From NCBI GenBank assembly GCA_016110215.1, contig JADWQD010000006.1, positions 434,001 through 498,000 of the forward strand: DNA of 64,000 bases. Reading direction: 5' to 3'. Source of the DNA: Capronia americana (taxonomy: Eukaryota > Ascomycota > Eurotiomycetes > Chaetothyriales > Herpotrichiellaceae). The stretch's first letter is position 1, and each line of letters starts with the position of its first letter. Below the pieces are notes generated by a model. That model saw only the letters and a program-made list of their open reading frames with translations. It had not been told where the DNA came from and made no database searches. Below, one piece after another: positions 1-11,612 of the stretch. A program made the position numbers and the translations under genes.

Positions 1-2184
1 GGGACTCTGAAATGGGTGTATGCGTGTCCAAGGGTTTGTTTCCCAACTTCCCCAACTTCCTTCCCAATATTCCCAATATTCCCAATATTCCCATATTCTC
101 ATATTCCCAACTTTTAAAATTACCCAAGTTTCCCGTGGTGTGGTGTTTAGCTTCCCCTTGCTTTTTGTTTCTCTGGTCTGCGTTGTCATTTCTACCTCTC
201 CAGCTTCGACAACACTGGCCATTCATTCCGTTAGGAAACCCCAGCTGTTCACTCCCACACAAACAGACAACCGACGACCGACGACGGAAGAGCCAGCTCC
301 TCATATGCTCGTTCCACGCATCCAAAGCATTAATCGACATTCATCTCTGGAACCATTATCCTAACTAATGCGTTTCTTTACTTCCCTTTCGAACCAAGTT
401 AAGTCTCGGGTCATCATTTCTTCGTGGTCCCGAGGCGAATACTGAGGCGAATCCAGAGGCAGTTTCTTCTGTGTCCGTCTCTCTTTCTCTTCTAGGGCGC
501 CTCCGATTGTGACCACCGATGAAAAAATGGGTCCACGTCGGAATCCTCCTCAAACTTGGCTTAGGAGTCTCATCCTGTTCTCGAGCTGCTTGACGAGAAA
601 GTCTCCTCACGCGCAGGCCCCCTCAAACACAACACAAGGATGCCATGCGAACGTCGAAGAAATCAAGCCAGAAATGATAAGCGTATGCATGCTAAGATCC
701 GTCGCACATGACTTTGAGAGCCCAATGCTACTGGCTTGGATTCGTTCGATCATACGGAAGGAGTGATCGAACCCCCCAGATCACCCCGGAGCGTCCAAGC
801 TGTAGAATTTGAATCAGGCGGACGTATTTACCCGGTGTCCTGCAGAAAAGGAACACAATCAAGATGTCAGCACCGATGGATGGAACAAGGGCACGCGCAT
901 GCGTGGATGGTCGTTTTTCTCCAACCAGCGTTATAGCTATCAGCGCCGCGATCTGAAACGGTCAATGTAATGTACATTTGCGGATTCTGTTTCCGTGGCC
1001 TCGGATCATCTTCTCGCTGAAGGCGGGGTTCCACATCCTCCGCTTTAGGATATGGCATGGGACCGACCCATGGGGATCTCGCGTGGCGCGCAGCGATCCA
1101 TGCGGGATGTCGACACCGATAGACCTCGGATTCTGTGCCAATTAATTGCTCCGAGGAGCAGGGATGGTCTGAAGGCCGTGTCGACACGCAGCCCGTATTC
1201 GCTGATGGCTGGCTTGCAGGAACTTGTCACGCAGTTGACAAAACTGACGCTGTTTTCCCAACTCAGATCGAATTTCCTCGGTCGGGGGGCGGGGGGCAGT
1301 AAGGTCCTAGAAAGTTCAAGTTGTTAAGCAGGTGGAAGAACGTTTAGTCGGTACACCACCAGATTAGAGTACAGGCCGACGAGGGATGAAATGTTGTGCA
1401 GAGGAGAAAGCTCTACTGGAGAACACTGAGGCCGGACGAGTTTATGTCGGCTCAAGCAGAGGACAGATGTGGCCATGCTCCGGGCTAGATATTAGGCCTG
1501 CACCTACTGCCTCGGGTATAGAAGCTTCTTGCCGCTGGCTGACGAATCAGGAGTGGCCCACTGTACAATACGAAGCGCCTGGGGACTCGGAGACGGGGAA
1601 GAGGAGCCAGTCTGCTAGTTTCGGGAAAACTGATAAATATATGAAGACCTCGGCGTTTTTCCCAGGTGCTCTCGCAGCTGTGGCTGAACGGGGTCTTCTG
1701 TTATAACTGGCCCCGAATGCGACAGAATCCGGCTAGGACACACAGATTCCATTTTTTGATCGATCCCGCAGTCGACTACGACCATTCGAAAATACCGCGA
1801 TTCTAGTGAGAGGCTGCGGTATTGTTCTAGAGCTGCATCCATCACCCTGCCTCAATACAAGCAGATACTAAACGGCCTAAAATTTACACGAGCTCTCTTT
1901 ACCTATTTTACGCGTCATATTGCGTTACTACTAACCACACAGGCCGGCCAAGGGATATCGATCGCTTGGTGGCTCGTCGAGATGGAGTTTTTCGGAGCAC
2001 CTGTCGCCAGCCACGCGTGGAGAGCAGGTTTATTCGGTCAGTCGTGCCCAGTCGAAGTCTCAGCCAGAACTCCAATTCCATTTGGTCTATCAAGTTCGTG
2101 CCGCAGGGAGAAAGTCAGGCAAGAGAAGGGCGCGACAAAAATCAACATGCCTAAATCGCTGACACTCCCATCTTTCGGGGCCAG
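1..2184. other. No recognisable gene; short 9-nt repeat near the left edge
   Basis: I recognise no protein family in either strand here. Positions about 61-107 hold a degenerate tandem repeat of the 9-mer ATTCCCAAT. The remaining open frames are short, overlap on both strands and look like chance frames. The last 200 bases may hold the 5' exon of the dienoyl-CoA reductase that follows. Confidence 0.5.
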
Positions 2185-3302
2185 ATAAGAAAGTCGTCTT
2201 TTGCACTGGCGGTTCGGGTGCCATCTGCTCCGGCCAGGTACGAGCTCTGGTATCGCTTGGGGCCAACGCTTGCATAGTCGGAAGGAACCATGAAAAGGCA
2301 AAACGAGTGGCCGAAGAGATCCAGTCTGTTCGTCCAGGAAGTTCGGTTTTGGGCCTGGGAGGAGTTGACGTCAGGAATCCAGAGCAGGTCCAACAGGCAG
2401 TGGACACATGCGTCGGCCAGCTCGGAGGCATTGATTTTGTCATGTGAGTACAGTATCAGCTCCGATGGCTGGTTCTGCATCTCCCTGTTCTCTCTGAGAG
2501 TGGCCGTCTGTTTTCTTTGGCCCCTGTGTGGGACCGTGTCAAGCCCCCGCTGACCCTTGCCGGTATTAGTGCCGGGGCTGCTGGGAACTTTCTCGCGCCG
2601 ATTTCAAACTTGTCTGTGGGCGCGTTCAAAGCGGTGGTCGACATTGATCTGATCGGCTCTTTCATCACGGTGAAGGCCACGCTACCACACCTGCTGGCAT
2701 CGGCTGAGGCGTATCGCACTGATGGCAGACACGGTAAGGGTTGCTGATCAACCATTTCCTCTTCTTTCACACTCGTGGGAGCTCACGAGGCGTATCGAAG
2801 CAACTCTGGCCTCCGTCACGCTCTTCAAGACCCTGCAATGCTGACATATGCCTCTGGCCTAGCACCCAACGGCACGGGTGGGCGCATTGTGTTCGTCAGC
2901 TCCACCAACTACCGTAGCGCACGACTGTCGCAAGCGCACGTCTGTGCCGCCAAGGCCGGGGTCAATGCCTTGTCGGACTGCATATCACTCGAGTATGGTC
3001 CCAGAGGAATCACCTCTAACATCATCGCACCTGGCCCCATTGACAACACCGAGGGCATGTCACGCCTCCTTCAGCCAGAGGCTCGAGAAGAGGCCATGCG
3101 AAATGTGCCCCTTCAGCGCTTTGGTCTCATCAAAGACGTGGCCGACGCGACCGTGTTTCTTTTTGCAGACACGGGGAACTTTGTGAACGGAGCATGTCTG
3201 GACGTGGACGGCGGCTCGTGGCGTATCAAGAGCGGCAGTGCTTCATCTGCGAGTAGTACCAGGTACCCGGACATGTACAAGGGTCCTGAGTCTAAACTGT
3301 AG
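2185..3302 (+). CDS. sps19: Peroxisomal 2,4-dienoyl-CoA reductase (SPS19-like SDR), 5' end unresolved
   Basis: An NADPH-dependent short-chain dehydrogenase of the 2,4-dienoyl-CoA reductase type, which removes double bases of polyunsaturated acyl-CoAs during peroxisomal beta-oxidation. Exons 2185-2443, 2570-2733 and 2863-3302 join in frame through GT-AG introns of 126 and 129 nt. The product shows the cofactor loop CTGGSGAIC, then DFVIAGAAGNFLAPI, the lysine of the CAAKAG helix and NIIAPGPIDNTEGM, all typical of the DECR branch. It ends in Ser-Lys-Leu, a canonical PTS1. No ATG is in frame just upstream. Either a short first exon lies 5' of an intron ending at 2184 (branch point CTGAC at 2159-2163), or the ATG at 2148 was linked to the body and one inserted base near 2186 now breaks the frame. 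In the second case the gene would be damaged. Confidence 0.85.
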
Positions 3303-5794
3303 GAACGCGGCGGTGCGCAGCTAAAGCAGCCATCACATCGGTATGAATTTTGTACTTGTAGAGCTCGTTGACTGATCGGACAGCTTGAAACGTCGCGGGT
3401 GATTTTCCTTGACCAGACAACCCACATGGCCAGATTCTTCAGCAAAGCCCGAGGCGGCCGAAGGGCCGGCCGCCGAGCAGATGATCTCCGATCGCAGCGT
3501 CGCAGCCGTCGCGCTTACATGCATCTCTGCTGGCATTCTTTGGAACATCTCCAGGGGCCGAGGTCCCAGCCACGAACAGAGGATAGGGCGGAAGTAGGTG
3601 GAGCTGCGTCTGGATGGAACTTCCCAACAACAGGGCGCTTTCACCTGCAGCTTTCGACCTCGCCATTGCGCAAAAATACGACAATGATTAGAGACAACAA
3701 CGCTGGGATTGGTTACCTCTCGCCAACAGTTTCTCACTGATATGCTCGCGTTAAGCGTCAACTTGCGCGAAGAACTCGATCCCTGCACGTGTCGAGCTCG
3801 CAAGCCAGGTTCGAGCACGGTCGAACCCAGGACAAGCGTGATTCTGAGTGGTGGTCTCAAAGCCCTTTTTGATGCCTACAATGGTCGATATTGGAACTGT
3901 GGTCATCTTCTCTGGCCGGGTTCCCGACCAAATCGGACCTGCCATAGTCGCTTTCACGTCCGGCTCGAGAGGCAAGTTCGGAACAGAAAATGTGCGACAG
4001 TTGACTTTATGGCAAAGTATCTACTTTCTCCTGTGACCCGCCACTCTAGTGTGGCTATAAGAGGAGCAAAAGTCTGCCAGGGGCGCTGTTTGAGGTGACA
4101 GGATCCCAAGCCTGCAGCCACACTTCCGTTCCCGAGCGGGCGCCATCTTTTCTGCCCATTTGGAGACCCGGCCGACGGCTGCTGGTCTTTTAGGCTTGCA
4201 GAAATTTGTTTACCTGACTCTAGCCTCTCTTCCTATCAGATTCTACGATAAGCTGACTATTATTTCGCTGTTGATAAAGGAAATAGTACACAAGAAAACG
4301 GCATGTATAAATCCCTTCTTTGTCATTGGAGGAGGCATGGTCCAAGCCATAAAAGTCGACGGATTATCCACAGCTTTGACTTGAAGCTGGCTCCAGAGAT
4401 CTCCTTGATCTCGGTATCAATTATCATGAGCTAAAATGCGGGTTTTGCTTGCTGTGCAAACGTATCCGGTCAACGGGTATTCTATCAGCTGGGCATGACC
4501 TGGGCTCCCTATCGTCCACGTTAACAACGCGTGTGCAAATGGCTCAACTGGCCTTTTTCTTAGCAAGAGGCGCGCTTGCCCATAGTAGTGTAGATGTCGC
4601 TCTTGTTACTACGTTGGAGAAAATGTACACCGGATGCCTGGAAGGCATCTTTTCTTTTGATCTCGCGCGAACCCACAGGACTCCGTGACGAGCTGATGTC
4701 CCAGTTCGAGCTCCAGAGTCAACCAAGGACCGTCTATTTGGTTGGCAATGCTGCGGAAGGATACATTCGAACGTAGGTCTCTGAAAGCCCCATGACGACC
4801 AAATGTCTATCTGGGACGAGTTCATACAGATCTGAAGTCTGACTTCCTATCTTCGGATACAGGATGTCGCGCCGCCGGCAGAAATTGTCACGCACCAGTC
4901 ACCTTCATTCTGCCAGAAGCACGTACATCCAGTTTGGAACAGTCTATGCTCAATGGTCTCCACGGCCCACGGTTCAGAGAGTGGGTCAGCCTACCGGCCC
5001 GAGGTGCGAGTACTGATGGGTCCGCAAAGAGCTCCGCTCGGCGGCAGCGTCCCACCGTCCAAGCTAGCCGGGACCGGATACTCTACTTGTACCGAGTACA
5101 ACTTCCAGTACATGTCCTGGGCAGCTTGTTGCGGAGAATTTGCTCCAGACGCGATTGACCCCAGACCCAGGCATAACAACGTTCAGGATCCGTCATGGAG
5201 CGAAGCCACTGGCTGTTGCTGAGATAACCGTTCATATGACGAATCTACTTTAGTAAATTTCTAGCTTGTTTAGGGTTATATATAGTTGTAGAAGCTTAAG
5301 ATTTTTTTTCCATTTAGAGCTTCAAGTCGACGAGGAGAACCATAACCATTTCTTGGTGCTGGCCTTGTCGTTATAGGTTACACATACGAGATAACTACGA
5401 GTAACGGGATAGCAGGACTTTATTGGTAAGATTCATATTTGCTGTAAATGTTCCACCTGCTAAGGAGCTTGCCTGTGATTGGTGTCTGCGGAATGCGGTG
5501 TTGAGTACAGTGTCCATATACGATATGGATGAGAAGACTCTTCCTCGTTCTGTTTAATGAATTTGCTCAACAAGCTAGTGTTTGAGAATGACCTAAGATA
5601 CTGCAGCCCAATACTGAAAGCCGTTGCGTGCAATTCTGGACCGCCGTTCAAGGAACTGCGTTGCAGGAGAGGTTTTGCCTGTTTACAGAAGATATTTCTA
5701 GACGAGGTCTGGTGGCTTGAATACTACGGGAGACCCTGGTGTTGCTCTCTGTTCTCCGCCGATCCTGTTGATCCCTATTCCATCTACTTGGCCC
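3303..5794. other. Gene-poor, decayed interval
   Basis: Apart from the acyl-CoA synthetase relic at 3860-3991 I recognise nothing coding. Several short frames at 4.4-5.2 kb show no family motif. AT-rich sequence at 5.23-5.45 kb could be the tail of the interval. Confidence 0.5.
3860..3991 (+). pseudogene. Fragment of an acyl-CoA synthetase (AMP-binding enzyme)
   Basis: A short open stretch encodes VIFSGRVPDQIGPAIVAFTS followed by GSRGKFG. This lines up with the ATP-binding A3 region of the intact synthetase at 5.8-7.8 kb, which reads LVFSSGKAPDPNKPGLVIFT then SGSTGRPKG. Shared positions are the SG-x2-PD motif and the P-x-[IL]-V-x-F-TSGS-x-G core. Nothing recognisable continues beyond about 130 bases. 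It lies on the opposite strand to the intact gene, so it is a relic of a second, inverted copy or paralogue rather than an exon. The similarity is by eye over about 35 residues. Confidence 0.55.
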
Positions 5795-7776
5795 TCATAG
5801 TTTGGCGGTGTTCCGTTTCCAATACTGAAGGTCAGGACTTGCCGTCTCAAATAATTCCTTTTTCACCAATAACTTGGGTACCTTGAAGGTGTTGGTCTTC
5901 TTCAACTCTGGCACGACGCGAAGAATCGTCGGTAGTTTATAATATGACAGTCTGTCCTTTAGAAAGTCTCGAAGCTCCGACAACGAGAGCGATTGTTGTC
6001 CCTAGAATAGAAGCAGTGTCAGCCATCTTGAGAGAGCTCGATAGAGAAAACGAGAGAGACAAACTTCTTTCAGGACCACGGCCGTTGCTATCCGCTGACC
6101 CAGGTCTGCATCATCGACGCCGACCACAATTGCTTCCTGGACTTTCGGGTGCTCCAAGATCTCGCGCTCGACGTCAAGGGCTGAGATCTTGTAACCACCT
6201 GACTTGATGACTGCGAAGAGGCTTCAGCTAGGTCTGGTCTTGATCTTCAGTATACTTACTGTCAACCGAGCTCCGCCCTTTGAGGAAATATTTGTCTCCA
6301 ACCTTCTCCGCTATGTCCCCAGTCTTGAAGAATCCATCATTGGTTAGGGACTTCCGGGTCCCGTCAATGTCGTTGATGTATCTACCAGCGAATGTTAGAC
6401 AAGATTGAGACTGAAGGAGGTGGCATATACTTTGAGAACATAAATGGCGAGCGGACGTGAACCTCTCCTTGATCACCACCCTCGAGGTATGATTCTGTCC
6501 CGGGAGCCTTTATCCCAACCGAGCCCTATCGTACAGTGTTAGCGGTAGATTTTCTTCTCCTCCGTCTCTAATTTAAGCGACTGAAGGCTCAATTAATATC
6601 CTACCGGGACGAATGGCATTCCCTTTAGGTTCGCAAACGGATTGCCGAATTCCGTTCCGCCGTATCTTTCAAGGATGTGACGCCCATCACACAGTGTCGC
6701 CCATTTCTGAGAAGCATGTACAGGTAATGCCGCAGACCCACAGTGAAACTGCTCAATGTTACAGAGTGCCTGGCGGTATTCTTCCCTTTCTTTGACATCA
6801 AGCCTCATGAGCACATTGTCCCAGTGCTGCAGGAGGCGTATAAAAACTGTTGGCACGGCGGAAAACGACGTGATATTTCCACGCCGGATCCGATCCCAGA
6901 GCCCCGGTATATCAAGTTTGGCGCTCGTAAACTCCACACAGCCACCACCAACAAGGGTCGGGACAGTGTTTACCATGAGGCCCGTGGCATGATGCGTAGG
7001 GAGGCTTTGGAGACTGGTATAGCCGGCTCGAATGTTGTTCCGCCATCCTGAAGCTAGAGCACTCGCAAAGACATTATATCTTCTCATCACGGCTCCCTTC
7101 GGTCGACCTGTGCTCCCTGAAGTGAAGATGACGAGACCTGGCTTGTTGGGGTCAGGTGCTTTGCCCGAAGAAAAAACCAATGAGCGCAGGTCTGTGGGCG
7201 TGGTCTTGATACAGCCATCCACAAGCACAACGCGGTAATCGCTTTCGATACCTGGGCGGCCGGCAATGCTTCGGCACAGCTCCCCATGGGTTGAAGAGCA
7301 CACTGTGGCATGCGCGCGTGAGGTTCTTGTTGCGTGGATGAGCTCTTCGTAAGAGATCTGAGGGCCTTATGCAATAGTTCAGCGCTAAGATCGGAGATGA
7401 AAGGTGACTTCGAGAGCTCACTTTGAGGGACAACGATGGCGCCTAAACACATCACGGCAAGGAACCCAACGACAAAGGGGTAGCCTCTTGCGACAACGAG
7501 CACACATACTTCGTCTCCCCTCCGTATCATCTCCATCGAATTGGCAGTAAGCTGTTTGCGAATAAGATTCCTGGCGGCCACGACATCGCCAAAAAGCTGA
7601 TGATAACTGATCTCGTGATCGTTGTGAGGGTCTCTCACTGCCGTTGTGTTTTGATTGAGGGCCAAATAGTACAATCTATGAAACAGGAGATCATGGGGAA
7701 GTACATTGTCTCCCTCCTGGAGTTCAAAGAAATCTGTTCGGTCAAAAGTGGTCGGATCTAGGTTGGTTGTTACCAT
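5795..7776 (-). CDS. Peroxisomal acyl-CoA synthetase (AMP-forming), 6 exons
   Basis: This enzyme activates a carboxylic acid to its CoA thioester through an acyl-adenylate. Exons 7776-7422, 7365-6605, 6525-6431, 6381-6260, 6210-6065 and 6001-5795 join with consistent phases into 561 residues, the usual size for the family. Visible core motifs are FTSGSTGRPKG (about residues 199-209), ERYGGTEFG, the hinge GFFKTGDIA and GRSSVDIIKSGGYK, VVGVDDADLGQ, and a C-terminal lysine-rich A10-like segment. The C-terminus is Ala-Lys-Leu, a canonical PTS1, which places the enzyme in the peroxisome with the dienoyl-CoA reductase upstream. The ATG at 7776 opens the first exon. The acid substrate cannot be read from sequence; the position beside the Baeyer-Villiger oxygenase suggests the acid released from its ester or lactone product. 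Confidence 0.92.
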
Positions 7777-8400
7777 TCTCGCAGCCGGGGGACGAACTTC
7801 AGAGGATCAAGGCGAACTCAAACGCTGGACTGACAGCCTGAGACAGGAATCACTCCTAAAATCCAAGAAAAGTGATTACCCGGTTGGAAGCTATGCGGAG
7901 GAGTATTGCGACTTAAAACACCCAATGGATTTTCGTGTCCAGAAAGCGACGCGGCGATATTGGGCAACCCGGCTGTAGAAACGCCGAGCAAGATACAGGT
8001 TCCCCCGGCTTGCCAATCCAGTCGCTGCAGACTCGGGACATGGCTTGCATGGGGACAAACCCGTCACTGAACAGTTTGTTTCCAATCTTGACCGTGATTG
8101 GTGCTCAGTACTGAATAATGGTAGTTATAATTCGAGTATTGTGCGACCATCGGGCGCCACTGTCTGGCAGACACGGAGACTTGACGTAGGCCAGTACTTT
8201 TACTTCTACAGGTCTTTGCGTACTTCATTCCTGAGCCTATCCATAATCGAGAGGACACTCTGGCATGATCATCTTTATTTGATGGGAGCAAAGCAACGTA
8301 GGAGGTAGACTCTTTAATACGCTCGCGACTCTGGTCCCTCAGAGGCCCACAACTGCGTGTTTCCGCCTTGTGGACTGCGAACATTGAGCCACTTCATCAA
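7777..8400. other. Intergenic, 5' region of the acyl-CoA synthetase
   Basis: About 620 bases between the start of the synthetase and the end of the enoyl-CoA hydratase/isomerase, both on the minus strand. I see no gene. It should contain the synthetase promoter. Confidence 0.5.
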
Positions 8401-9159
8401 TCAGATCTTGACCCGGACCGGTTGGCTCGATGCCCGGTGGTGGCGATACGCCAATTGCTGAAACTGGCGCGATGCTTCGCCGAAGAGCTCGTTTCGTAAG
8501 AGGCCATAGACTCCCATCTTAGCCCTCGGGGCGATCTCCTTGGCCTTTTCCAGCGCTCTGGGCAACAACTGGTCGGGTGCTACCGCCTCGTCAATGATGC
8601 CGTCCGCAACGGCCGTGTCTGCCGTCCATCGATGTGCTTCCAAGAGCATTTTTCTCGCCACCTTGGGGGAGAGCTTCAGCCGGGGGAGAAACCCTATGCC
8701 GTCAAAGTGAAGGCCTAGGTTGACAGGGGGCATGCAGAAGAATCCTCTTTTACGATTCATCAGTCGATAATCACAGGAGAGTGAGAACGGGCATGCTCCG
8801 CCAAAGGTGTGGCCGGTGACCGCGGCGATAGTCGGATATGGATAGTCGAGGAGGGTGGCGAGCAGAGGAAAAAATCCATCTGCCGAAGATAGAGGATCCC
8901 GTGTGGCCTCTTCGAGGTCCACACCAGTGCAAAAGAATTTATCGCTGGAGCTGGTGATGATGACAGCGCCCGGCTTGCCAGGTCCCAGCAGGACCTTCTC
9001 GATGTATCGAAGGGCGGAAATGATATTTTGCGCACTCTCGACATCCAGCCGGTTCTCTGGAGGTTTGTTCATCGTAACCACGTATACCCCAGGGGCACCC
9101 TCGCCTGCCTCGATGGAGACGTATTTCCATTTGGGCAGTGGGAAAGCCATGTCTCGCAT
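8401..9159 (-). CDS. Enoyl-CoA hydratase/isomerase family protein
   Basis: A single-exon crotonase-fold protein of 252 residues, the normal length of enoyl-CoA hydratases and delta3-delta2-enoyl-CoA isomerases. It shows the oxyanion-hole segment SDKFFCTGVDLEE and the second loop TGHTFGGACPFSLSCDYRLM, followed by MPPVNLGLHF, which fits the isomerase (ECI) branch better than hydratases. Start is the ATG at 9159, with a second ATG at 9150. The C-terminus is Val-Lys-Ile, not a clear PTS1, unlike its two neighbours, so peroxisomal location is unproven. It would provide shifting or hydration of double bonds for the same beta-oxidation route. The upstream region carries the 10-mer CCGCCGAGGT also found between the permease and the monooxygenase. 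Confidence 0.88.
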   Translation of the reverse strand: MRDMAFPLPKWKYVSIEAGEGAPGVYVVTMNKPPENRLDVESAQNIISALRYIEKVLLGPGKPGAVIITSSSDKFFCTGVDLEEATRDPLSSADGFFPLLATLLDYPYPTIAAVTGHTFGGACPFSLSCDYRLMNRKRGFFCMPPVNLGLHFDGIGFLPRLKLSPKVARKMLLEAHRWTADTAVADGIIDEAVAPDQLLPRALEKAKEIAPRAKMGVYGLLRNELFGEASRQFQQLAYRHHRASSQPVRVKI

Positions 9160-9926
9160 GCAACAGCGTCGAAGCGATCGAAAGTTTTAGAGCTGTATAA
9201 GAGACACTCAAGCAGGAAGAAGTCCAAGGGTAGTACAATGAATGAGTAATTGGAAAGGGTCTGACCTGGCCTTCTGCATCTCTCTGCCTGCCGCCGACGC
9301 CGCATTCTTAGTATCCGCGTGACGCCGTAGAGGGGGTTATTGGTCGCTGCGGCCTAGGCACATCGTCTTTCGGTGATCCGTCCAAGCTGGGATCCTGGCA
9401 TTTCCGGCCGTCGAGCGGAGTATGCGTTTCTGCCGCCGAGGTGATATCTGGTAGGTAGACAGCCTAGCCGTTGCCGAGGGCGGCGCGGGCAAGTCCCGAG
9501 TGTAGTAGAATCCCGAGGCTTTTGCAGGTGCCGGTGCAAGTCAGCGCATTAGGGATGATGGGCATTTCTTTGAGTAGGCACGGACCATCATCTGGAAGTT
9601 AAATATTACTTTACTGCCGTCGGCCCCATACGGATGGAGATGCTCCATGGATTCCCCTCGACCCCGCCTTTACCAGTGCTCCACACGTTTGTCTCCTGAT
9701 GACGCCCTCCTACATGCGTTGGTCCCTGCCTACACCTGGGGCCCTGAATAAAACCGTTTCGCATTCAAGGTCACTACACCTAGACATGTCGCGGTAGACA
9801 ACTGCAAAGCACTGGGTCGTGGCCAACAATATCACAGGGAGAGATTACTACGGGACATATCTACATCTCTTCGAGGCGACGAGCCCTCCAGAACTGCAGT
9901 GTTATTTCATACTTGAAGCTACTACT
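9160..9926. promoter_or_regulatory. Intergenic region with ECI promoter and shared CCGCCGAGGT motif
   Basis: No gene seen in about 770 bases. Positions 9433-9442 read CCGCCGAGGT, identical to 12183-12192. CGG/CCG triplets are the usual half-sites of Zn2Cys6 regulators, one of which is encoded in this neighbourhood. Binding is inference only. Confidence 0.3.
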
Positions 9927-11612
9927 CTATTTCCATACCAAGGTAAATGCATTCAAAATCCCATACCGGCTGGTCTGATGTTTTTTCGGCTTCTCCAGGC
10001 TCGTCCAAACCTCGGCATCGGCTTCAATCTCCCTTATGTTGGACAACAAATCTACATTTTCTGACTTCAGCATCCACGGATCAGCTCTCCCCCATGTCAA
10101 TTTGTGTCCGATCCAGAGCACCAAAAAGATGGGAATGCCCAGATACGTGGTTAAGAAACCGCTTGCTGTGAAGACGCCGGGGTAGAAAACCGTAAAGCCG
10201 TTCGTCAACAGGAGGATCGTAAAGAAGAAGATGCATATCCACGATGCATACGGTTGGATGCGTGTGCTGTAAGGGACCGTGACGCCTTGTGCCAAACATG
10301 CTCTCCGAAATCGGATGAAGGTGACGCAGCATACAATCCAGGACGTGAATCCAGCCGTATTTGTAAGATTGATGAACCAGTTGAATACCTCGCCAGCCTC
10401 GGAACTGCAGTTGAGGTATGCCAAAAGGGCGAAACAGCTGCTGGCCATGACCGCGTAGATGGGCAAGCCATAGCGCGTACACCTGGTGAAGATGTTTGGT
10501 GCGTTCCCAGCCACCGCAAGAGAGTACAAAGCTCGGCTCGACATGTAGAGGTACGAGTTACCCGCCGACCAGGCGCTCAGGAGAATCCCTGCATTGATGA
10601 TAGATGGCAGGGCGGATATACCGGCGTTGCGGATGGCAATTACCCACGGAGAGGCATTGGCATTCCCGGCGCTGGAAGTAAGGCCCTCTGCATCGGAGGC
10701 GCAGATGATGCCAATTGCTAGAGCTCCGAGGACGTAAAAGAATATCAGTCGGATGAAATAGTGGCGGGCTGCGATGGGGACAGTCTTGCGAGGATTTCGC
10801 ATTTCTCCGGCTGAGAAGACGATGAGCTCCGGCCCAAAATAGAAGGAGAACCCAGAGAAGACCAAGACGTAGAGGAAGGCTGTGAAGCGGCCACCCGCCC
10901 CGCCAACAATGTAGGCTTTGGTGGCACCGGGCTCGTTCCAATAGCGGAAACCAAGTCGATCATGGGTTGGCCCTCCACCTAGCATCAAGATAAAGGATAA
11001 CAGCAGTAGGCCCAGGATCATGACGACCTTGACGCCGGCGAACCAGAATTCAATCTCCGCGTAGATGCCGACAGGGCAGAAGTTGAGGCCCACAATGATG
11101 ACCAGCAGAACGGTGATAAAGACGGCGATGTGCACGCCATTCGGCCAGTAGTTGATGACAATGCTTGCGGCAGTAATTTCGTAGGCGACGATGATGCCGA
11201 ACGAGTAGAAGTACAGCCAGCCCAGGGCAAACCCTAGAGATGGCGAGACGAAACGGGAGCAGTAGTAGGCCATAGAGCAGCCGGAGACGGGCAAGTATGT
11301 GGTAATTTCGGCCACTGCAGTGACAACGCCATAGACCAGCAGCGATATTATGCAGTAGGCGAGGAGTAGGAAGGCTGGGCCTCCAACTGAGAGGGCTTGA
11401 CCTGCGCCCACGAAAAGACCGGTGCCGATAGTACCCCCAATGGCTATCATCTGCGCATGTCGAGACTTGATGTTTCTCTTGGTGCCAGCATGCTCGAGAA
11501 GCTGAAATTGAACTTGATCGCCATTGGAGCAAGTCTCAACCTTGGATATGTCGGGCTCGACTATGTTCTTGCTGGAAGACGTTTCTTTCCCAGAGATGGC
11601 ATCGGCTGCCAT
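9927..11612 (-). CDS. Amino acid permease family transporter
   Basis: A 561-residue polytopic membrane protein of the fungal amino acid permease (APC superfamily, AAT/YAT) family, which imports amino acids or related amines with protons. It has a hydrophilic N-tail, the diagnostic segment SRHAQMIAIGGTIGTGLFVG in helix 1, about twelve hydrophobic segments, and the conserved FSFYFGPELIVFSAGEMRNP and SAWSAGNSYLYMSSRALYSL regions. The frame extends upstream only to a TTG at 11651; the first in-frame ATG is at 11612 and I use it. It is divergent to the monooxygenase at 12325 and shares its promoter region. Its presence suggests that the cluster substrate or nitrogen source is an amine or amino acid, or that it is simply a neighbour. 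Substrate unknown. Confidence 0.93.
   Translation of the reverse strand: MAADAISGKETSSSKNIVEPDISKVETCSNGDQVQFQLLEHAGTKRNIKSRHAQMIAIGGTIGTGLFVGAGQALSVGGPAFLLLAYCIISLLVYGVVTAVAEITTYLPVSGCSMAYYCSRFVSPSLGFALGWLYFYSFGIIVAYEITAASIVINYWPNGVHIAVFITVLLVIIVGLNFCPVGIYAEIEFWFAGVKVVMILGLLLLSFILMLGGGPTHDRLGFRYWNEPGATKAYIVGGAGGRFTAFLYVLVFSGFSFYFGPELIVFSAGEMRNPRKTVPIAARHYFIRLIFFYVLGALAIGIICASDAEGLTSSAGNANASPWVIAIRNAGISALPSIINAGILLSAWSAGNSYLYMSSRALYSLAVAGNAPNIFTRCTRYGLPIYAVMASSCFALLAYLNCSSEAGEVFNWFINLTNTAGFTSWIVCCVTFIRFRRACLAQGVTVPYSTRIQPYASWICIFFFTILLLTNGFTVFYPGVFTASGFLTTYLGIPIFLVLWIGHKLTWGRADPWMLKSENVDLLSNIREIEADAEVWTSLEKPKKHQTSRYGILNAFTLVWK

Noticed and set aside
3800..3835. tRNA-like GGTTCGA box
   Set aside because: No matching A-box or acceptor stem around it.
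3333..3860. 175-codon minus-strand frame
   Set aside because: No family resemblance; it overlaps several other frames and the relic region, so it is treated as chance.
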